Assembly (NCBI GenBank): GCA_030248215.1
Contig: JASANG010001373.1
Location: forward strand, 241,369 to 305,368
Source: Enoplolaimus lenunculus
Lineage: Eukaryota > Nematoda > Enoplea > Enoplida > Thoracostomopsidae
DNA: 64,000 bases
Direction of reading: 5' to 3'
Part shown: one piece after another, positions 1 to 13,700 of the stretch
Position numbering within the stretch: the stretch's first letter is position 1
How the letters are laid out: each line of letters opens with the position of its first letter
Translations under genes and position numbers: made by a program
The notes under the pieces: model-generated
Databases searched by the model: none
The model's input: only the letters and a program-made list of their open reading frames with translations
Told to the model about the DNA's origin: nothing

Positions 1-348
1 TTCAGAATGTAGGCGCGAGATACAAAAACCATTAAGCTAGCTTTGCTGTATAAATAATTTTATACCGGGTATTTTTGTTATACTAGGACCCCAAACCCGG
101 AACCGGAATTTCTCGAAGCGAAAACCCGAACCAGGAATTTTTCGAGAAAATACCCGGAATACCCGGACCTGCATGCAAATCTAGTGAAGTGTGCAGTAAG
201 TGTTCTCATTTCAATTGGTATTTCAGTACAATGAAATTTCAGTCAACCTTCACTAAGCAAGTTTGATCATGAACACGTGTATAAATTGTGGAAAAGTATG
301 CTAGCTTTTACCTAGTTCACAATCAGCATGACTGTATTCATTTTACAG

Positions 349-3300
349 GCGAGAGTTGGGAAGAAAAATATGGCTATGGCTCAAATTCGCTGAAAAAGAA
401 AAATCGCTTGAGCCAGTTTATTGGCGGCAATGTTGTCGTATCCAAGCCTGCGCAGTACCGTTTGCCAATAAGTCAGCCTGAAGATTTTCGGCAGGTACGT
501 AACGGAAAGCACCCCGTAAGTTTGTAGCGCCCGAAATTACTGCAAAAATCTAAGCGAAAACGTTAGTGCTTCAAAGTGTCAAACGGAGACGCGAAGCTTT
601 AACTTTGTGTTATGCCATAATAGGATACGTTTTCAGCCAATTTGTTGCAATGAATTTAATCGTTTTTGGTTCTCGTAGTCGGCGGTGGCAATGTAAAGAG
701 GTACCAAGGCCATAGTCAGTAGGGTTTAGCGGTCAAACGCCCCTGGGGTTTTTATTCGAGGTTTTTTGGAATTCTTCAGTTGGTAACGCATGAAACTCCT
801 CTAAAAAATTTTATAGGACTTAACTTTTTTCCGCAATACTCGCTACGCCCATATGAAGATTGACGGATCCTAATTACGTTTTCATTAATTCAGGTTTCTG
901 CTATCATTGATGTCGACGTTGTGCCAGAAACACACCGGCGTGTACGGTTGTGCAAACACGGCTCTGATAAACCACTTGGATTTTACATTCGCGACGGTAC
1001 CTCAGTTCGCATAACGCAACACGGCGTTGAAAAAGTTCCAGGCATTTTTATCTCAAGACTTGTGCCTGGTGGTCTAGCTGAAAGTACAGGTAGGTATTGA
1101 CGGCCATTGCCTCAAACTTGTAATTAAGTTGACGTTTGGAGTGACTGTTGAACTAGCTGTATGTAAAAAATGTTAAGCATTTGATTAGAGATAAAATGCG
1201 TTTATATTTAAAAACACAACGAAATTTTTGAAAAACCGTGCACTATACGGATATACTAGTGTTATTTATCCTTCATTTCATTTGTCAGGTGGCTTGGGTA
1301 AATTGGTGCGTTTAATGGTTTTACTTTTATGTTTTAGGACTATTAGCGGTCAACGATGAGGTGCTCGAAGTAAACGGTATCGAAGTAATCGGGAAGACAT
1401 TGGATCAAGTCACCGATATGATGGTCGCAAATTCTTCCAATTTGATCATTACGGTCAAGCCAGCAAATCAACGCAATACGCTTAGCTCGCCATTGCGGGG
1501 CTCTACGTCGCGATCGTCGCAGGTGAGCTCCACTGGCGGTCCCAGGATTTTTTCCGCTGGGGAGGGGTTATGTTTTTTGACTCGAGTATGAATTTTAATT
1601 TTTCATTCTTGCTTTTAAAAATCAGACATATGCAACATATTCCAAGCTGGTTCGGCCGGTCCTGCCCCTGGTAACTCCACTTTTAATTTAACACTTTTTA
1701 TTTTAGCTGCAGAATTTGATTGTTCAGAAACCTTTTAGTTACCGGGCGAAATTTTGAAAACTGTGGTTCCAAAACGATTTGCAACTATGTAAAGCTATTT
1801 ACTGCCATATGTGTGGCTAATTTGTCTACGCGCGCGCCTATTGTGGCGTTATATCCTCACTATCTTATCTATCTATCTATCTACCATATGTGCAAAGCTA
1901 TTTAACATGATTCTAACGGAATTCCGTTTCCGGCTAAAATTCCGATAAAATTTGGGTTCCGATTCCGATGCCGGAATTCCGATTTTCGGTGATGAGATTT
2001 ATAAAAATATTGATAACATACTAGTAGAGAAGAGGTTGTGTTTTTACTCTGTTAATATCATAAGTTGGACACAAACTGTTTTTACTGAGAACGCAGGCAA
2101 TAATGCAAACCGGTACATGACAACAAAAGTACTACACTTACTTTTGATAGTAGTACTAAAAGTTAAATTCCGATTTCGATTCCAGTTCCGAGAAAACATT
2201 TGACTCCGCTTCCGACAAAATCTAGTTCCGGTTGGAACCCTGCTATTTAACGTCCGGACACAACATCAATTGTGTGGCATTTTATGGCGTGCGACAATTT
2301 CACAATAACTCTTGGTTGGACTACCAGGGTACAAAGCGGAACCGAATTACACCGGAAACGGAACAGCAAATTTATACCGGAATTGTAATCGGAATCGGAA
2401 CTAGAGATTTTGTGACTGTACGGATAATTTCTATTGACAAATATAATATTGATATTGGGTGTTTGTTGGCTGGCAACAATTTTCAGAAAGGCCGCATGAA
2501 CAATTGGTGATTATTTTTGGTTTTGTAAAGCTAAACTACAAGCAATTATTAATAAGTTAACTCATCGAAAGCAATTTAATAGCCGAATAATACAGAATTT
2601 TTATGCACCGTATCACAACAAGTATGATTAACATTAAAATTTTAAACTTCTGATTCCAATTGATTGTGCAATCGAAATCGGAATTGGAACTCGTTCTCAA
2701 TCAGAATTCTAATCGGAATCGGAATTCCGGTGGCACCATGTGGGCCACAGCACAGCGCACTCTATTTATCAAAGTTAAACCGATGTTTTGAAATAATGGT
2801 AAAATTAATACGTTTGCAGCAAACCAATTGTTCCATTTCTTTGTTATTTGAAACACAGTTTTTGTTGATATTTTAGTCTCCGTGTACAAGTAAAATTGAA
2901 TCATGTATATACAGTTCTCCTACACTGGTAAACTTTGGTGTAGATAATTGGTTTACTATGCATAAACCTTTGCGTAAACCACGAACCTAAAATGTGGGGG
3001 TGTACGAAGCTTTAGTTTAAGAAAATTTGTTTACAGATGTCGCAAGGTTCTGAAGCGCGAAGCTCGTATTACGCGTCAAACAGCGATGATGAAGCCGATG
3101 AAGTCAAAGATATGCTTGGCGCTGTACAACAACCATCGCTTACCGGCAACAATAATTCACAGCGGTCAACAGCAAACGGGATCGCAACTACGACCGCAGA
3201 ACATTATTCGAGCGCAAGAACCGGAAGCAGTAATCAACAGAACTGGCATCACACGCGAGGGTCGCAAAGTTCTTCCGGCGGTGCCAGTGCGAGCTATTCC

Positions 3301-3387
3301 GGAGGCGGAGGGGTAACACAAGCTGCTCAATTCAACGGTTCTAGTAGTGCTTTTGTCAAGGATCAATACAATTCGTGCCTTCAGTAA
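349..3387 (+). CDS. par-6: PAR-6 cell polarity protein, 3' part (5' exons outside window)
   Basis: PAR-6 is the scaffold of the PAR-3/PAR-6/aPKC polarity complex at the cell cortex. Exons seen: 349-494, 894-1089, 1338-1522 and 3037-3387, each bounded by AG and GT with matching phases. Exon one carries [11 protein letters not shown] and [10 protein letters not shown], the semi-CRIB region. The next two carry VSAIIDVD, the PDZ carboxylate loop [23 protein letters not shown] and [12 protein letters not shown], all near-identical to known PAR-6 proteins. The last exon (116 residues, in phase) is Ser/Gly/Asn-rich with an acidic patch SDDEADEV; such tails are poorly conserved, so its membership is less certain. 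The N-terminal PB1 domain must lie upstream of base 1. The last intron holds two F-family elements. Identity is very secure. Confidence 0.95.
1909..2240. mobile_element. F-family MITE (CCGGAA-rich ends)
   Basis: Starts AACGGAATTCCGTTTCCGGC and ends TTCCGGTTGGAACCCTG. In the last par-6 intron. Confidence 0.6.
2324..2740. mobile_element. F-family MITE
   Basis: CAGGGTACAAAGCGGAACCG at left and AATTCCGGTGGCACCATG at right; in the last par-6 intron beside another F copy. Confidence 0.65.
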
Positions 3388-4959
3388 ATACGATTTGATT
3401 AAAGAGCAAGTCAATAAGCGGTTTGTTTGGTGAAATGACAATATTTGGTTGTGATTGGTGTCAGTTTGGTTGGGAACTATTTTAAAATGCACATAGTGTA
3501 AGGGATGTTTTTAGCCAGGATTTGGTTGAATGAGGCCAACGGGGTCTCAGTGGAGTGATTGGAGGTTTTATCGTGAAGCTGTTTTAGTAAAATCGAAGGA
3601 ACACGAGCCGCTGCAGATGTATTACTCGCGGTCCCAGATTTTTTTCGCAGGGCGCTTTATGTTTTGTATACTGAGTGGGAAACAAGTTTGCTTTGAAAAT
3701 TGAAGTTGGCTAGTAGTATTGGTTAATATTATTTAATATTTTTGGTTGTGATGTATTTGAATCGTGTTTCAGTGTTGTCTATATAGGTTATACGCATTCG
3801 TTTAAAATTGCATACTTTGAAAGCATTTTGCAAGTATTGGCATTTTGGATGCGTATCGCCATCATGTTATACTAGCATATCGCAACATACTTCGGGTTCT
3901 CTGACCGTTACTAATAAATTTGTTGCAGTTTTATTACAACTTGGTAAGTTGTTGCTAACAAAGCGTAACCTTTAGCGAACTCCTGGGCAAATTTGGTTAT
4001 CAAACATCAGCTAAAGCTATGTTACTTATACCTACAATGTTATAAAGAGACGGGGCCCGTTCATATAAAGTAGAGAATTTTTAGGTCTAGGAGATTGTCA
4101 CTGGGTTCGAAATGCTTTCGAATAAACTGTGCTACAGTTCGGTTAAGGTGGGATCCCAAGCCCCTCCTGCTATAGAATAAAATAAGTGCTATTGAATTTT
4201 GATGTCTTTCATTGCGGAACATAAAGCTCCTGTAAGTGAAATAATCCTCTTCATGACGAACTGCCTGTGGCACCTGTCCGCGTTTAATCCTACGCATTAG
4301 GTTCCAACTAAGTGTTTATTATTCTGTTAAAGTGCTAATTGTCTTTACGTCCATGCAATATTTTCATTCTTGAACTTAACTACTACATATCATATACTTA
4401 TTATACTGTCAAATTTAATCCTTCAATTTATGTTTGTTGTACTGTCTTATGCACTTAGTAATGCGCTTCACATTAAAATCTTTGATTTTGAAATCCTGTG
4501 ACGTATTCTGAGCTAAATTTGAGATTAGTCTTGAGAATCCATAGGTTCAAATAGTTTTTTAATTTAATTTAAATAAACATCGCACGAACACATTTTTTTA
4601 AATTACAGCTTGATTTTAAACGAAATTTCAGCGATAGTCTTTGAAAGCAGGAAAGAACCATTACAGTGGATTGTTTAACGTATTGAATAACACAGCTACC
4701 ACAACGCAAGAACGAAGTAATTGTTAGGTATCTCATGTGGTTGTGGAGTTTATGTACTTAAAATGTTTTATAATGTATATTATTATCGCCATAAACTTTC
4801 AACGGTAGTATTAGTTACTTATTTCGGAGCGTTACAGATTGTTAGTGGCTTGCCGACATGTGTATATATAGCAGAGGATTGAACTGTTTTTGCACGGGAC
4901 TGCAATTAGGTTTTAGACTAAGTATTTAGATTTTGTTATGGGTTTTATGCTTAGGCATA

Positions 4960-5081
4960 GGGACCATGTATAGAATAGGGCCGGAACAGTAGTGCAGACG
5001 TATTCCTAAGCCTGAGAATAAGCCTGAGCGTAAGGATGAACCTATTCCTAAGCCTAAGCAAAAAAGTCTGTCCCATCCGGT
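4960..5081 (-). mobile_element. B-family MITE, truncated
   Basis: GGACCATGTATAGAATAGGG start, GCCTAA-like interior, right end lost. Confidence 0.65.
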
Positions 5082-5246
5082 AAAAATACATGTTTCCGTT
5101 ATACAAATCACGTGTATATATGTTGTACCTCTAGCCGTAAACTGTTTAATTCGAAATTGGGCTAGCCCATTCAATGCCGAATGGTACTGCGCAGCTCGGA
5201 ATTACAACCTGAGCTAGCCGGCAAATTTTACTTTTACGGCCCTAAC

Positions 5247-5375
5247 GGCCAATGTTACTTTAAAGCGCGTAACAGTAGATTAAGCGTAAGCCGAAATATT
5301 GCAAAAACGTATTCCTAAGCCTAAGCAAAAAATGTAGTCTAATCCTACACTTTTATAGACGCACCAGAAAACTCT
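5247..5375 (-). mobile_element. C-family MITE, partial
   Basis: GGCCAATGTTACTTTAAAGC start with CCTAAGCC interior; right end incomplete. Confidence 0.65.
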
Positions 5376-5751
5376 GCTATACAAGTGAACATCTTGCGAT
5401 TGGTTTACTATACTAAAATACGATTAACTGATCCAAATGTTTTCTCATTGACTCAATAATCGTTATTGTTGGCTAACAAACAAATACCAAGTTTTGGACT
5501 AAGTAGTCCAAAGTGGAATCAAACTAGATTACGGCTATAAAGTAACCCATCGAAAAACTTGCAGCTTTGTCAGACATAATTCCGCCTTGGGCTAGCTCAA
5601 ATCGTAACACCGGTTTGGACTAGCCCAAAGAAATCGTCCAAATTCTTAAAAATTTTGGTACATTCGGTATTTTCTTTAAAATTTTAAAAAGGTCGGTAAA
5701 TATTCGCAAGCTTTTGTTGTATTGGCAGAAAAACGAAACATCGTTGAAACT

Positions 5752-6183
5752 TTAGCACATGTTAGTCTGAGAGGCGTCCCGCTTACGGCGGGACAGCAAT
5801 AAGTCCGGAGTGAAACGTTGCACTCCTGCACCTATATTCTTGATGGGTCGGTTGGAAGGCTTCGGGGCTAAGTATGTTTTCGTTGGGGGGACATGGAACA
5901 GCTTCGAGCTTGTAAATTTTGGTCGGCACATGTTCAAACAGCTAAGCCTTAAAGTGATATTTAGTATCAAAAGTGCAGTCTGACTGAACAGGGGCGTTTT
6001 CAGGATTTCGTTTCGGGACGGTAGCCTATGACGAAAAAATTCCATATATATCATTTCAAATATATGAGCAACGTAAAATAAAATTACGGTTAACAACACG
6101 ATTTTGATAACGTTGAATTGATACCACTTCAACGCAGAAACATGAAACAATTTTAGATACACCACCTGAGAAACATTATACAA
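5752..6183 (-). CDS. Unrecognised 143-residue open frame
   Basis: An open frame from ATG with a hydrophobic segment (VIKIVLLTVILFYVAHIF) near the start and a basic Pro-rich C-terminal half (FHVPPTKTYLAPKPSNRP, LLLSRRKRD). The C-terminal half is more GC-rich than its surroundings. No family is recognised. A CAG just inside the frame could be an acceptor, so it might be an exon. It may equally be chance. Confidence 0.15.
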   Translation of the reverse strand: MYNVSQVVYLKLFHVSALKWYQFNVIKIVLLTVILFYVAHIFEMIYMEFFRHRLPSRNEILKTPLFSQTALLILNITLRLSCLNMCRPKFTSSKLFHVPPTKTYLAPKPSNRPIKNIGAGVQRFTPDLLLSRRKRDASQTNMC

Positions 6184-6529
6184 AGCATTTTCAATTTGCG
6201 GTGCGAAACCCTTGCTCCAGTCTTCAATCGTAGGAGTACTTACATATTAAGACCTGCAGAAAATCGACCTCTAACTCCTGTTCCGGTAGAATTTTAGCCA
6301 GATGTCCAGGCTATTTGAGTAATAAAGTGAAGATTTATGCTGTCTAGTGAGTTTTTTTACAACTTTACGACATTTCCAAAATATTTTTTGCAAAAATTTC
6401 ACAGAAAGACAGTTTCAAAACAAATATGAAAATACATGAACACCAGTTTTAAGTACTTTTATCGTTTAACATTTCGCGAACTGCGGTTCCGCGTTCGGCT
6501 CTTTTATCTCCGTTTGCACAAGGAACGCA

Positions 6530-6806
6530 ACATCAGGCGAAATTACGTAGTAAAAGATGATGGTTAACTAGTTAATTTTAGCCAATATCTGCAATATGTT
6601 ATTTTGTTTGGTTTAGCGTTAATTATCTGCGACACGGAAATTCTTTCATGAAAGTTGTGACAAAAAGTAAAACGAAACGCGAGAAAACAGATACATTTTG
6701 CAAAATTATGCAAAAAAAATTTTACTGCCGAAATTGCCGGAACCTCCGGCAAAAATTTTACCGGAGCCGGAGTACGATTTTCTGCCGGAACCAGACCTCC
6801 CTGCTG
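6530..6806. mobile_element. F-family MITE, partial
   Basis: Interior matches the copy at 32867-33209 (AGTTAATTTTAGCCAATATC, CTGCCGGAACCTCCGGC); right end CAGACCTCCCTG. Confidence 0.65.
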
Positions 6807-7713
6807 ATATGTAGAGAAAAAAATATATATCCAAAAGAAGCGGATGACTGGGTTAAAAATACAAAAATACCGTTACTTATTTACAGCTTCATGTGCACTG
6901 AGGCTGTCGTCCAACCCAGGAAAAACTTGGCCTCGATGGAGTGCCGACCGACCGAGTGAAAAAAAGGGTCGAAGCTGTCTGGGTTGTCCCGCTCCCTACC
7001 GACCCAGCAAAAACGTCAGAACTGTCAAAACCGACTCAGCGACAGCTGTCCCTATTGATCCAACGAAAACATTGTCTCGATGCTGTGCCTACAGATCCAA
7101 CGAAAACATTGTATCGATGCTGTTCCGGCCGATTTTCATAACACAAAGACAACCAAGTTTACTCTTCAAATAATATAAAATTGTTCAAACACGTTGGTCT
7201 GCTTTGTTTAGAAACCTCTGCCCGTAAAGACCACGGACAGAACATTTTCTGTATGCATGCTTCATAATTATACAATTGTTGTTAAATTTACTCGGTAACA
7301 GCGAAAACTATAAGCTGTTCAAGGTTATCAAACGGACGATATTCAGCTATTGCGGATCTCAAATATAGCTCAATAGGACAAAGCCATGAACTAAATATGC
7401 TAAAATACAAACCACTGATTCTGGTACCAGGTACTACACACATTTGAAAATATCCGGCCTAAATTACAAACTAAACGAACCCATAATTTCATATAAACCG
7501 GAAACCTTGCTTAAACAGGATTCTGAAAATCACCCAACCATTTCAACCTTCATTAACCACGCCAAAATCCGCTGAAATATCTCAAATTTTACTGCCAGAA
7601 TTTAGTTTACCAAATCAACACTAATCGTTTCCTACCAAATTATTTAAATAAACATTAGTCAACAAACAACTTGCTCAATGCTGCACAACAGAAATCAATT
7701 TAGAAATACATTA

Positions 7714-10700
7714 CTAGTTACACAAAACCGGATGATTAATATCAGAGGACGTAGTGAAATCACGATCAATATTTCTGAACGGATCACGCAAAGTTACATT
7801 ATCAATGTCTCGAGTGCACGAAATGTTTTGCTTCAGATGCCAACAAAATACTCTCAGCTGTGGTCTTTCGTTACCAAGTTGGTCAAGTATTGTGATCGAT
7901 GCATCAGAAAAATCTAAATATCAACAAACTTCCGTTCTATATTCTGTGTATAAGTTTCTCGTACATTTTGTTTTTTGTAAACGTTCGACTTTGTTATTTC
8001 ATAACACAAATTAAATTCTTGCGTTATACACTGGGAAAATTTTACAAAAATAAGTTAGCATGTGACACGTTTTTTTCTAATTTTCAAACACAATAACTTC
8101 CAATACAGAAAGTATCGGAAAATTTCTATGAAAAATTACCAGATTTAGTACCGGAACCGTGTAGTGAGAAATATCAGATTGTCTACGAGAATCGGAATTT
8201 CGATTGCAGCCTTCGTATTACCAGTCGGTAAGATTTAGGTTTTGCTTTGCTTGCATTTCAAAGTTAAACTACAACCCTGTGATTCTGACTGACATATTAA
8301 AACGTGAAGTTTAAATACTGACTCTGGCTACACAAGAATGTAAACAAGAAGGTTCCTTGTACACCCTGGCCCAATGCAAGATTTGGCCATTCAAATTTAA
8401 ACAACTTTCCTCTCTAACAAATACCGTTAACAACACAAATTTTATTCTTATTTTTAGCTATGTCAGTGTTATAAACCAAATTGACATAAATATTATCGTC
8501 AACAACACTTACTAAAGTCACCAACAACAAAATGAATGAGTCGTTGCAATTTGCGTACGGTATCAATCATAGTATTTTCACTCAGTCGCGTCAAATATGT
8601 GACATTCAAAAATTCCAACCGCGGACAATACTTACACAGCGCAGTCAGACTCGCGTCGCTGACGTGTTTACAATTGCGCAGATTCAGCCACCTGAGATGC
8701 TTCAAATTCTGAAACACAATAGCAACACAAATATTTGCTTTTGAAACGCGTTGTCTTGATTTGATTGTGCGCATCAGGGTACAAAACGCCACTGGAATTC
8801 TGATCCAAATCTGATTAAAATCCAAAAAAATGTTTTTAGCCGGGTGCTCCCTTAAAAAATCTATCAAGTGATGTACCGATACCAAACTTTTTGTCGACAT
8901 CGATTGTTATTTTCAAATTTTGCCCACGCCGACTCGATGCCGATAGATGCTGGACAATAACGATGCCAATTTTAATACACGCCGCTTAAAGAACTGATAC
9001 AATACTACATTGCATCATTAAAAATACGAAAATGGAAACCCTAATTACCACAAGTGATTACAATTTCATGAGAACAGTTGATTCCAATGATTTTTTCAAA
9101 CAAAAATACAACGCAGATAACAGTTTTCCTGATTACATGCACCAATATACAACAACAAGTGAAACTAATAGCATTCTAGTGACGCTGACAAAATTTCGAC
9201 TCACTGTTGAGTGGAAAACGTATCGGCGAAGAATCGACAATTTTTTGCTGTGCCTATGCCGATATCCAAAAGTGCCGATATCATGGTGCAACCGGAATTA
9301 CAATTTACCGGAACCGGAATTTGAAAATTTTACCGCAACCGGAACCGGAAAGTGAAAAATGCATTTCACCAAAAATTTCATTTTAGTCTTATTTTTTGCT
9401 CTATTATTTGTGAAATAACCTTAGTCGAACATAGGTATTTATTTTATTTGTTGTATTTTAGATTTTCGTCGTCGACTGAAGTGAAATCTACCATCAATGA
9501 CTTATATTCGGAGTACAAGTGGCTTTCAAAAGAGATTCTTAAAAATTAGCAAAGTTAAGAAAACGGCCAAATTATAACATCGGAATTTTTAAATCCGGTA
9601 AAAATTTACCGGAACTGGATCCGGAACCGGAAGGTGAAAAAATGCCGGAACCGGAACCGGAATTCCGGTTGCATCCTGGCCGATATTACTGATGCCGATT
9701 AATCAGCACAACCCTAACCAACATTCAAGTAGCGACAATGTACTTTGAACAACGGGACTAGAATATGATCCGTGGCAATGTACGACGCACTATCGAGATT
9801 TAATGATTCCAAGTTGCTGCATTGTTTTCCTGTCATCTTAATCGTTTTCTCATTCACAACGCAAGACCAGAAGCTGAAACAAAATTATAAATCTACGCAG
9901 GTAGGGTGCAGCCGGAATTAAAATTTTCCGGAACCGGAAAGTGAAAAAATACATGCCACCGAAAAATTAAATTTTATTTTCATTTTTGTTGTAAGGGTTA
10001 TGTACTATTGTTAAATATATTTTTATCATCGCTTATTAAACAGATGGCTTTAAAAGCGCTCCTTAGAGATTAGCACGTTTAAAAAACGACGAAAGTTTAA
10101 TACTGTCGGATTTTTTAATTCCGGTAAAAATTTACCGGGACCGAAGGTGAAAAACGACGGAACTGGAATTCCGGTTGCACCATGACACATGCAACATATA
10201 ACGGTGGTTCTTCAACTTATTAAAACATTATTCCTAATAACAGGAATAAATTTTTTCCAACTATTTATTTAGGAAATTTTCTACATTTCTTGCGGTCATT
10301 TATTTACTTAAACCGTATTTCAACAAAACTTCAATACGACTCGTTATTAACCGCAGATCTTGTTGCGATACGTTTCTTAATATGGATGTGCCGGTTAATC
10401 GACATCGGCATCGGTAATATCATCACTTATCGTGAATACTGTCGATTCTTTGCAGAAATTTTTTGCATTTAGCAAACAGTTGTAAACATAATCAGGGTGC
10501 GACCGGATATCCGGCTCCGGTTTTCTATCCGGCAAAAAACCCGCATCCGGTTCCGGTATCCAGTATAAACCTACCGGATACCGGATTTCGGTGATGATTT
10601 CGTAAATCAAATTATTGTAAATTATGTTGTGAGATGTTATGTTTTCAGTCCCATTACATGTAAGCATATAGTAGTCCAACAGAACCGATAAGGTATTCGA

Positions 10701-13700
10701 GCCAGATTTTTTGTGCATTTTACGGTGCACTTGCACACCTTTGCTTGAAAAGGCGCACAGATTTTTGAAAACGCACATCGAAATGCACAGTAACTTAAGC
10801 TGAAGCCGAAAATCAGTTATCAGGAAATAAATATACCAAATAACTAATCAGGAAATACCAAATAACTATTGAAAACGTTCCAGCTCACTATCAAGTGTAA
10901 AAGCTGTTGACAATTTTTTCAGTGCTCTGTTCGTTGTGTGAAATCAAATACGTACGTTAATTTAAATACCTACCATTTTGTATGTGTGTTGTGACCTAAG
11001 AACTAGAAACCTGTCATTCAAAGTCGTAATATAAAAAGCAAAAAATGCACAAGTGAATTCCTAAATGCGCAGTTCAGTTCGAAAATGCACATATGTTTGC
11101 ACACGTCGTACATTTGAAAAAACCTTGATTCGAGCATACTTTGATTGTCCAAACATGGTTTGGTTAGTATCCTAGCATTAGGGTGGGAATTTGCAAGATA
11201 TACAGTATTTTGCCGTGATATTTCGGTCAGTTTTCTTTATACAAACGCAATATTCCGTGTACTAAAGATAAATTAACATTTACTGACGCATTAACGTGCT
11301 AAAAATTGATATATTTAAAAACCACGCTATCCGGTTAACATCCGGTTCCGGTAAAAAAATCACTATCCGGATCCGGTTCCGGTATCCGGTTTTTCGCGAT
11401 CCGGTCGCACCCTGAACATAATATAATTTCACGTATCCTCCTATATATGAGTGCGTTTGATCAGGAAACTGTTGTTTCTCTTGCGTACATATGTGTTTGA
11501 AAAACTTAATAAAAATAAGCAGTTCTCGTAACATTATAACCGTTGCCGTGTTCAGCCGGCACAGACTTGCAAACCGGAACCAGAGCTAGAACCGGAACTG
11601 TTACAAAAATTGCCTTAACGCTGTCTTTACTGAGGTAAGCCAGTCATGTTCGTATGACATTAAAAAACTCATCAATCAAACTTTTATTAACATCAAATAA
11701 AACCTGACAAAAACGTAACGTAACCATGACCCACTCCAATAAAAACAGAAGTAGCTTGTATAATTAGCTTTTTTACAGAACAAGGTTGCAAAAGCGGCTA
11801 ACCTAAAAGTTCCGGTTCCGTTTGTAATCGTGATACCATAATTGTCACCTGCTAAACCGGAAGCGGAACTTCCGGTCGAACCCTTGTCTATAGTTCTTTC
11901 TTAGCGGTTGTCTTCGCGTTTATAATAATGTAGTGTAGTAGTAGTTCTAATAGTTCCTTAAGAATCATATATTAAAGTTGGAATCGGTATCGACAAAATT
12001 TCAAACAAGAATCGGTATCGGCAAAAATTTTGGTATCGCCGCATCACATACTAATAAAAAATTTTGTTGCGACGCGGAGAACCCAGGTGTCTACCTGTTT
12101 AAGGCAACACTATATATCGGTACTTCACGGTACAACCGGAACTCCGGTTCCGGTTCCAACATTTTTTCACCATCTGTTTCCGGTTCCGGTAAAATGTTTA
12201 CCGAAACTGAAAATTCCGGTATTAAATATTGGTCGGTGGAAATGAAGATATTTTACTAAAAAGTAACGATAAAAATTAAATAGATTTCATTAATAAGTAC
12301 ATAAACATTGACAATTGCCGAAAATAAACCATCGAAGCTAGATTTCTCTTCCGTGTATTATGTAAATCTGAAATTCAGCAGATCAAGTGAATACCTATTT
12401 CCAACTAGGGTTTCTCAAATGTTTTCGGCGGCATGTATTTTTCATTTTCCGGTTCTGTTTCCGGTAATTTTTTCAAATTCCGGTTCCGGTAACTTGTAAT
12501 TCCGCGGTACTTGTTTAATTTCCATCACACTAGTGTTAATATAACAGAAGGCGAAAGTTTCCCCACAGTGTTTATATTAGAACATAATCAGATGCTTACG
12601 ATTAGCCCTTAGGGTATGGTTGATACCTAAGCTTAGGCTTATTGTCAGGCTTACGGTTGGGCTTTGATTCCTTATGTATTGGTCACTTTATGTGGAAGTA
12701 GGGAAACAAAACAAGCAGATGAGTATCAACAACACAATGGTTAGTTTACTTGACTCACTCACCTCAAATCCAAATGACACAACGAAGGCACAAGAAATGC
12801 TCGTATTGATTTATCAGTTAATTTTGACTGTTGTTGTTTTTTTCGACGCATAATCAGCCTAAAATTTAAAACGCCACGTATATCCCTAAACGGTAATCCT
12901 TGAAATGAAGAATCACACGCAAAATGGAGTTTCACAATAAATTTAAAAATTCAAAAATTGCGAATTCGTTCCATTTGAGCAAAAGTACACATTTTCGTAT
13001 GCAAATGCCAACAGAGTGCTGTTGCATAATTAGTCGAGAAACAGAATTTTACTAACATTTAACTGTACCTACCACGGTGCAAACTTATGAAATCACAAAG
13101 TCAGCATTTAGATTGGTAAACTTAGCAAAAAAATTAGAACATAACTCGTATGGTACCTCAAAATGAAGTCTGCCGAAATTGATTCTAAATCATAGTTATC
13201 AATGTTCGCCGCAACATAATCTGCTGTTGCAAACAGCAGTCGGACAACTTTGGTTCCAGAATGATACTGCGACTATAACAATAAAACATTAATGAATCCA
13301 TCATTTCCAATCTAGCCTGCCATGCTAGTTTTACGTATATGTCAATTAACTCACTATTACAATCAGCTTAACCACCTGTAGATTATTGCGTTTTCTACTG
13401 CACCCAGAGCAACAAGCACGATAAATCCCGAGTCTATCAGACAAACAAAACACGTTAACAGAAACTGACTCACTCGATCGAACGCACGTCCATAAGTGGC
13501 TCGTACAGCAATAGTTCCATCTGTTAACGTTTTTACTTCGAACCGATTGCGGCAAAATCCGCCTTTAGAAGTTCGCAACAAATGAAGAATTTCATTACGA
13601 GAATTATATCTTAGTAATGGAGCATTGACCAGTTGTTCAAAGTCAACAAATTCTGAAATGTTACCAACAGTTTCATGTTTAAAACGAAAAAGGTTACGAA

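Larger units (their letters stand above)
3388..7713. other. Intergenic stretch between par-6 and the Tpt1-LRR gene
   Basis: No secure gene. It holds AT-rich sequence, truncated B and C family elements, GGCTAGCCC-bearing inverted ends near 5158 and 5620 that may bound one more element around the C copy, an unrecognised frame at 5752-6183, an F-family copy at 6530-6806, and two to three copies of a roughly 30-bp repeat (GATCCAACGAAAACATTGT) at about 7050-7130. Confidence 0.5.

Noticed and set aside
4061-4297. 78-residue minus frame with basic composition
   Set aside because: No recognisable domain or splice context; kept only as a remark.
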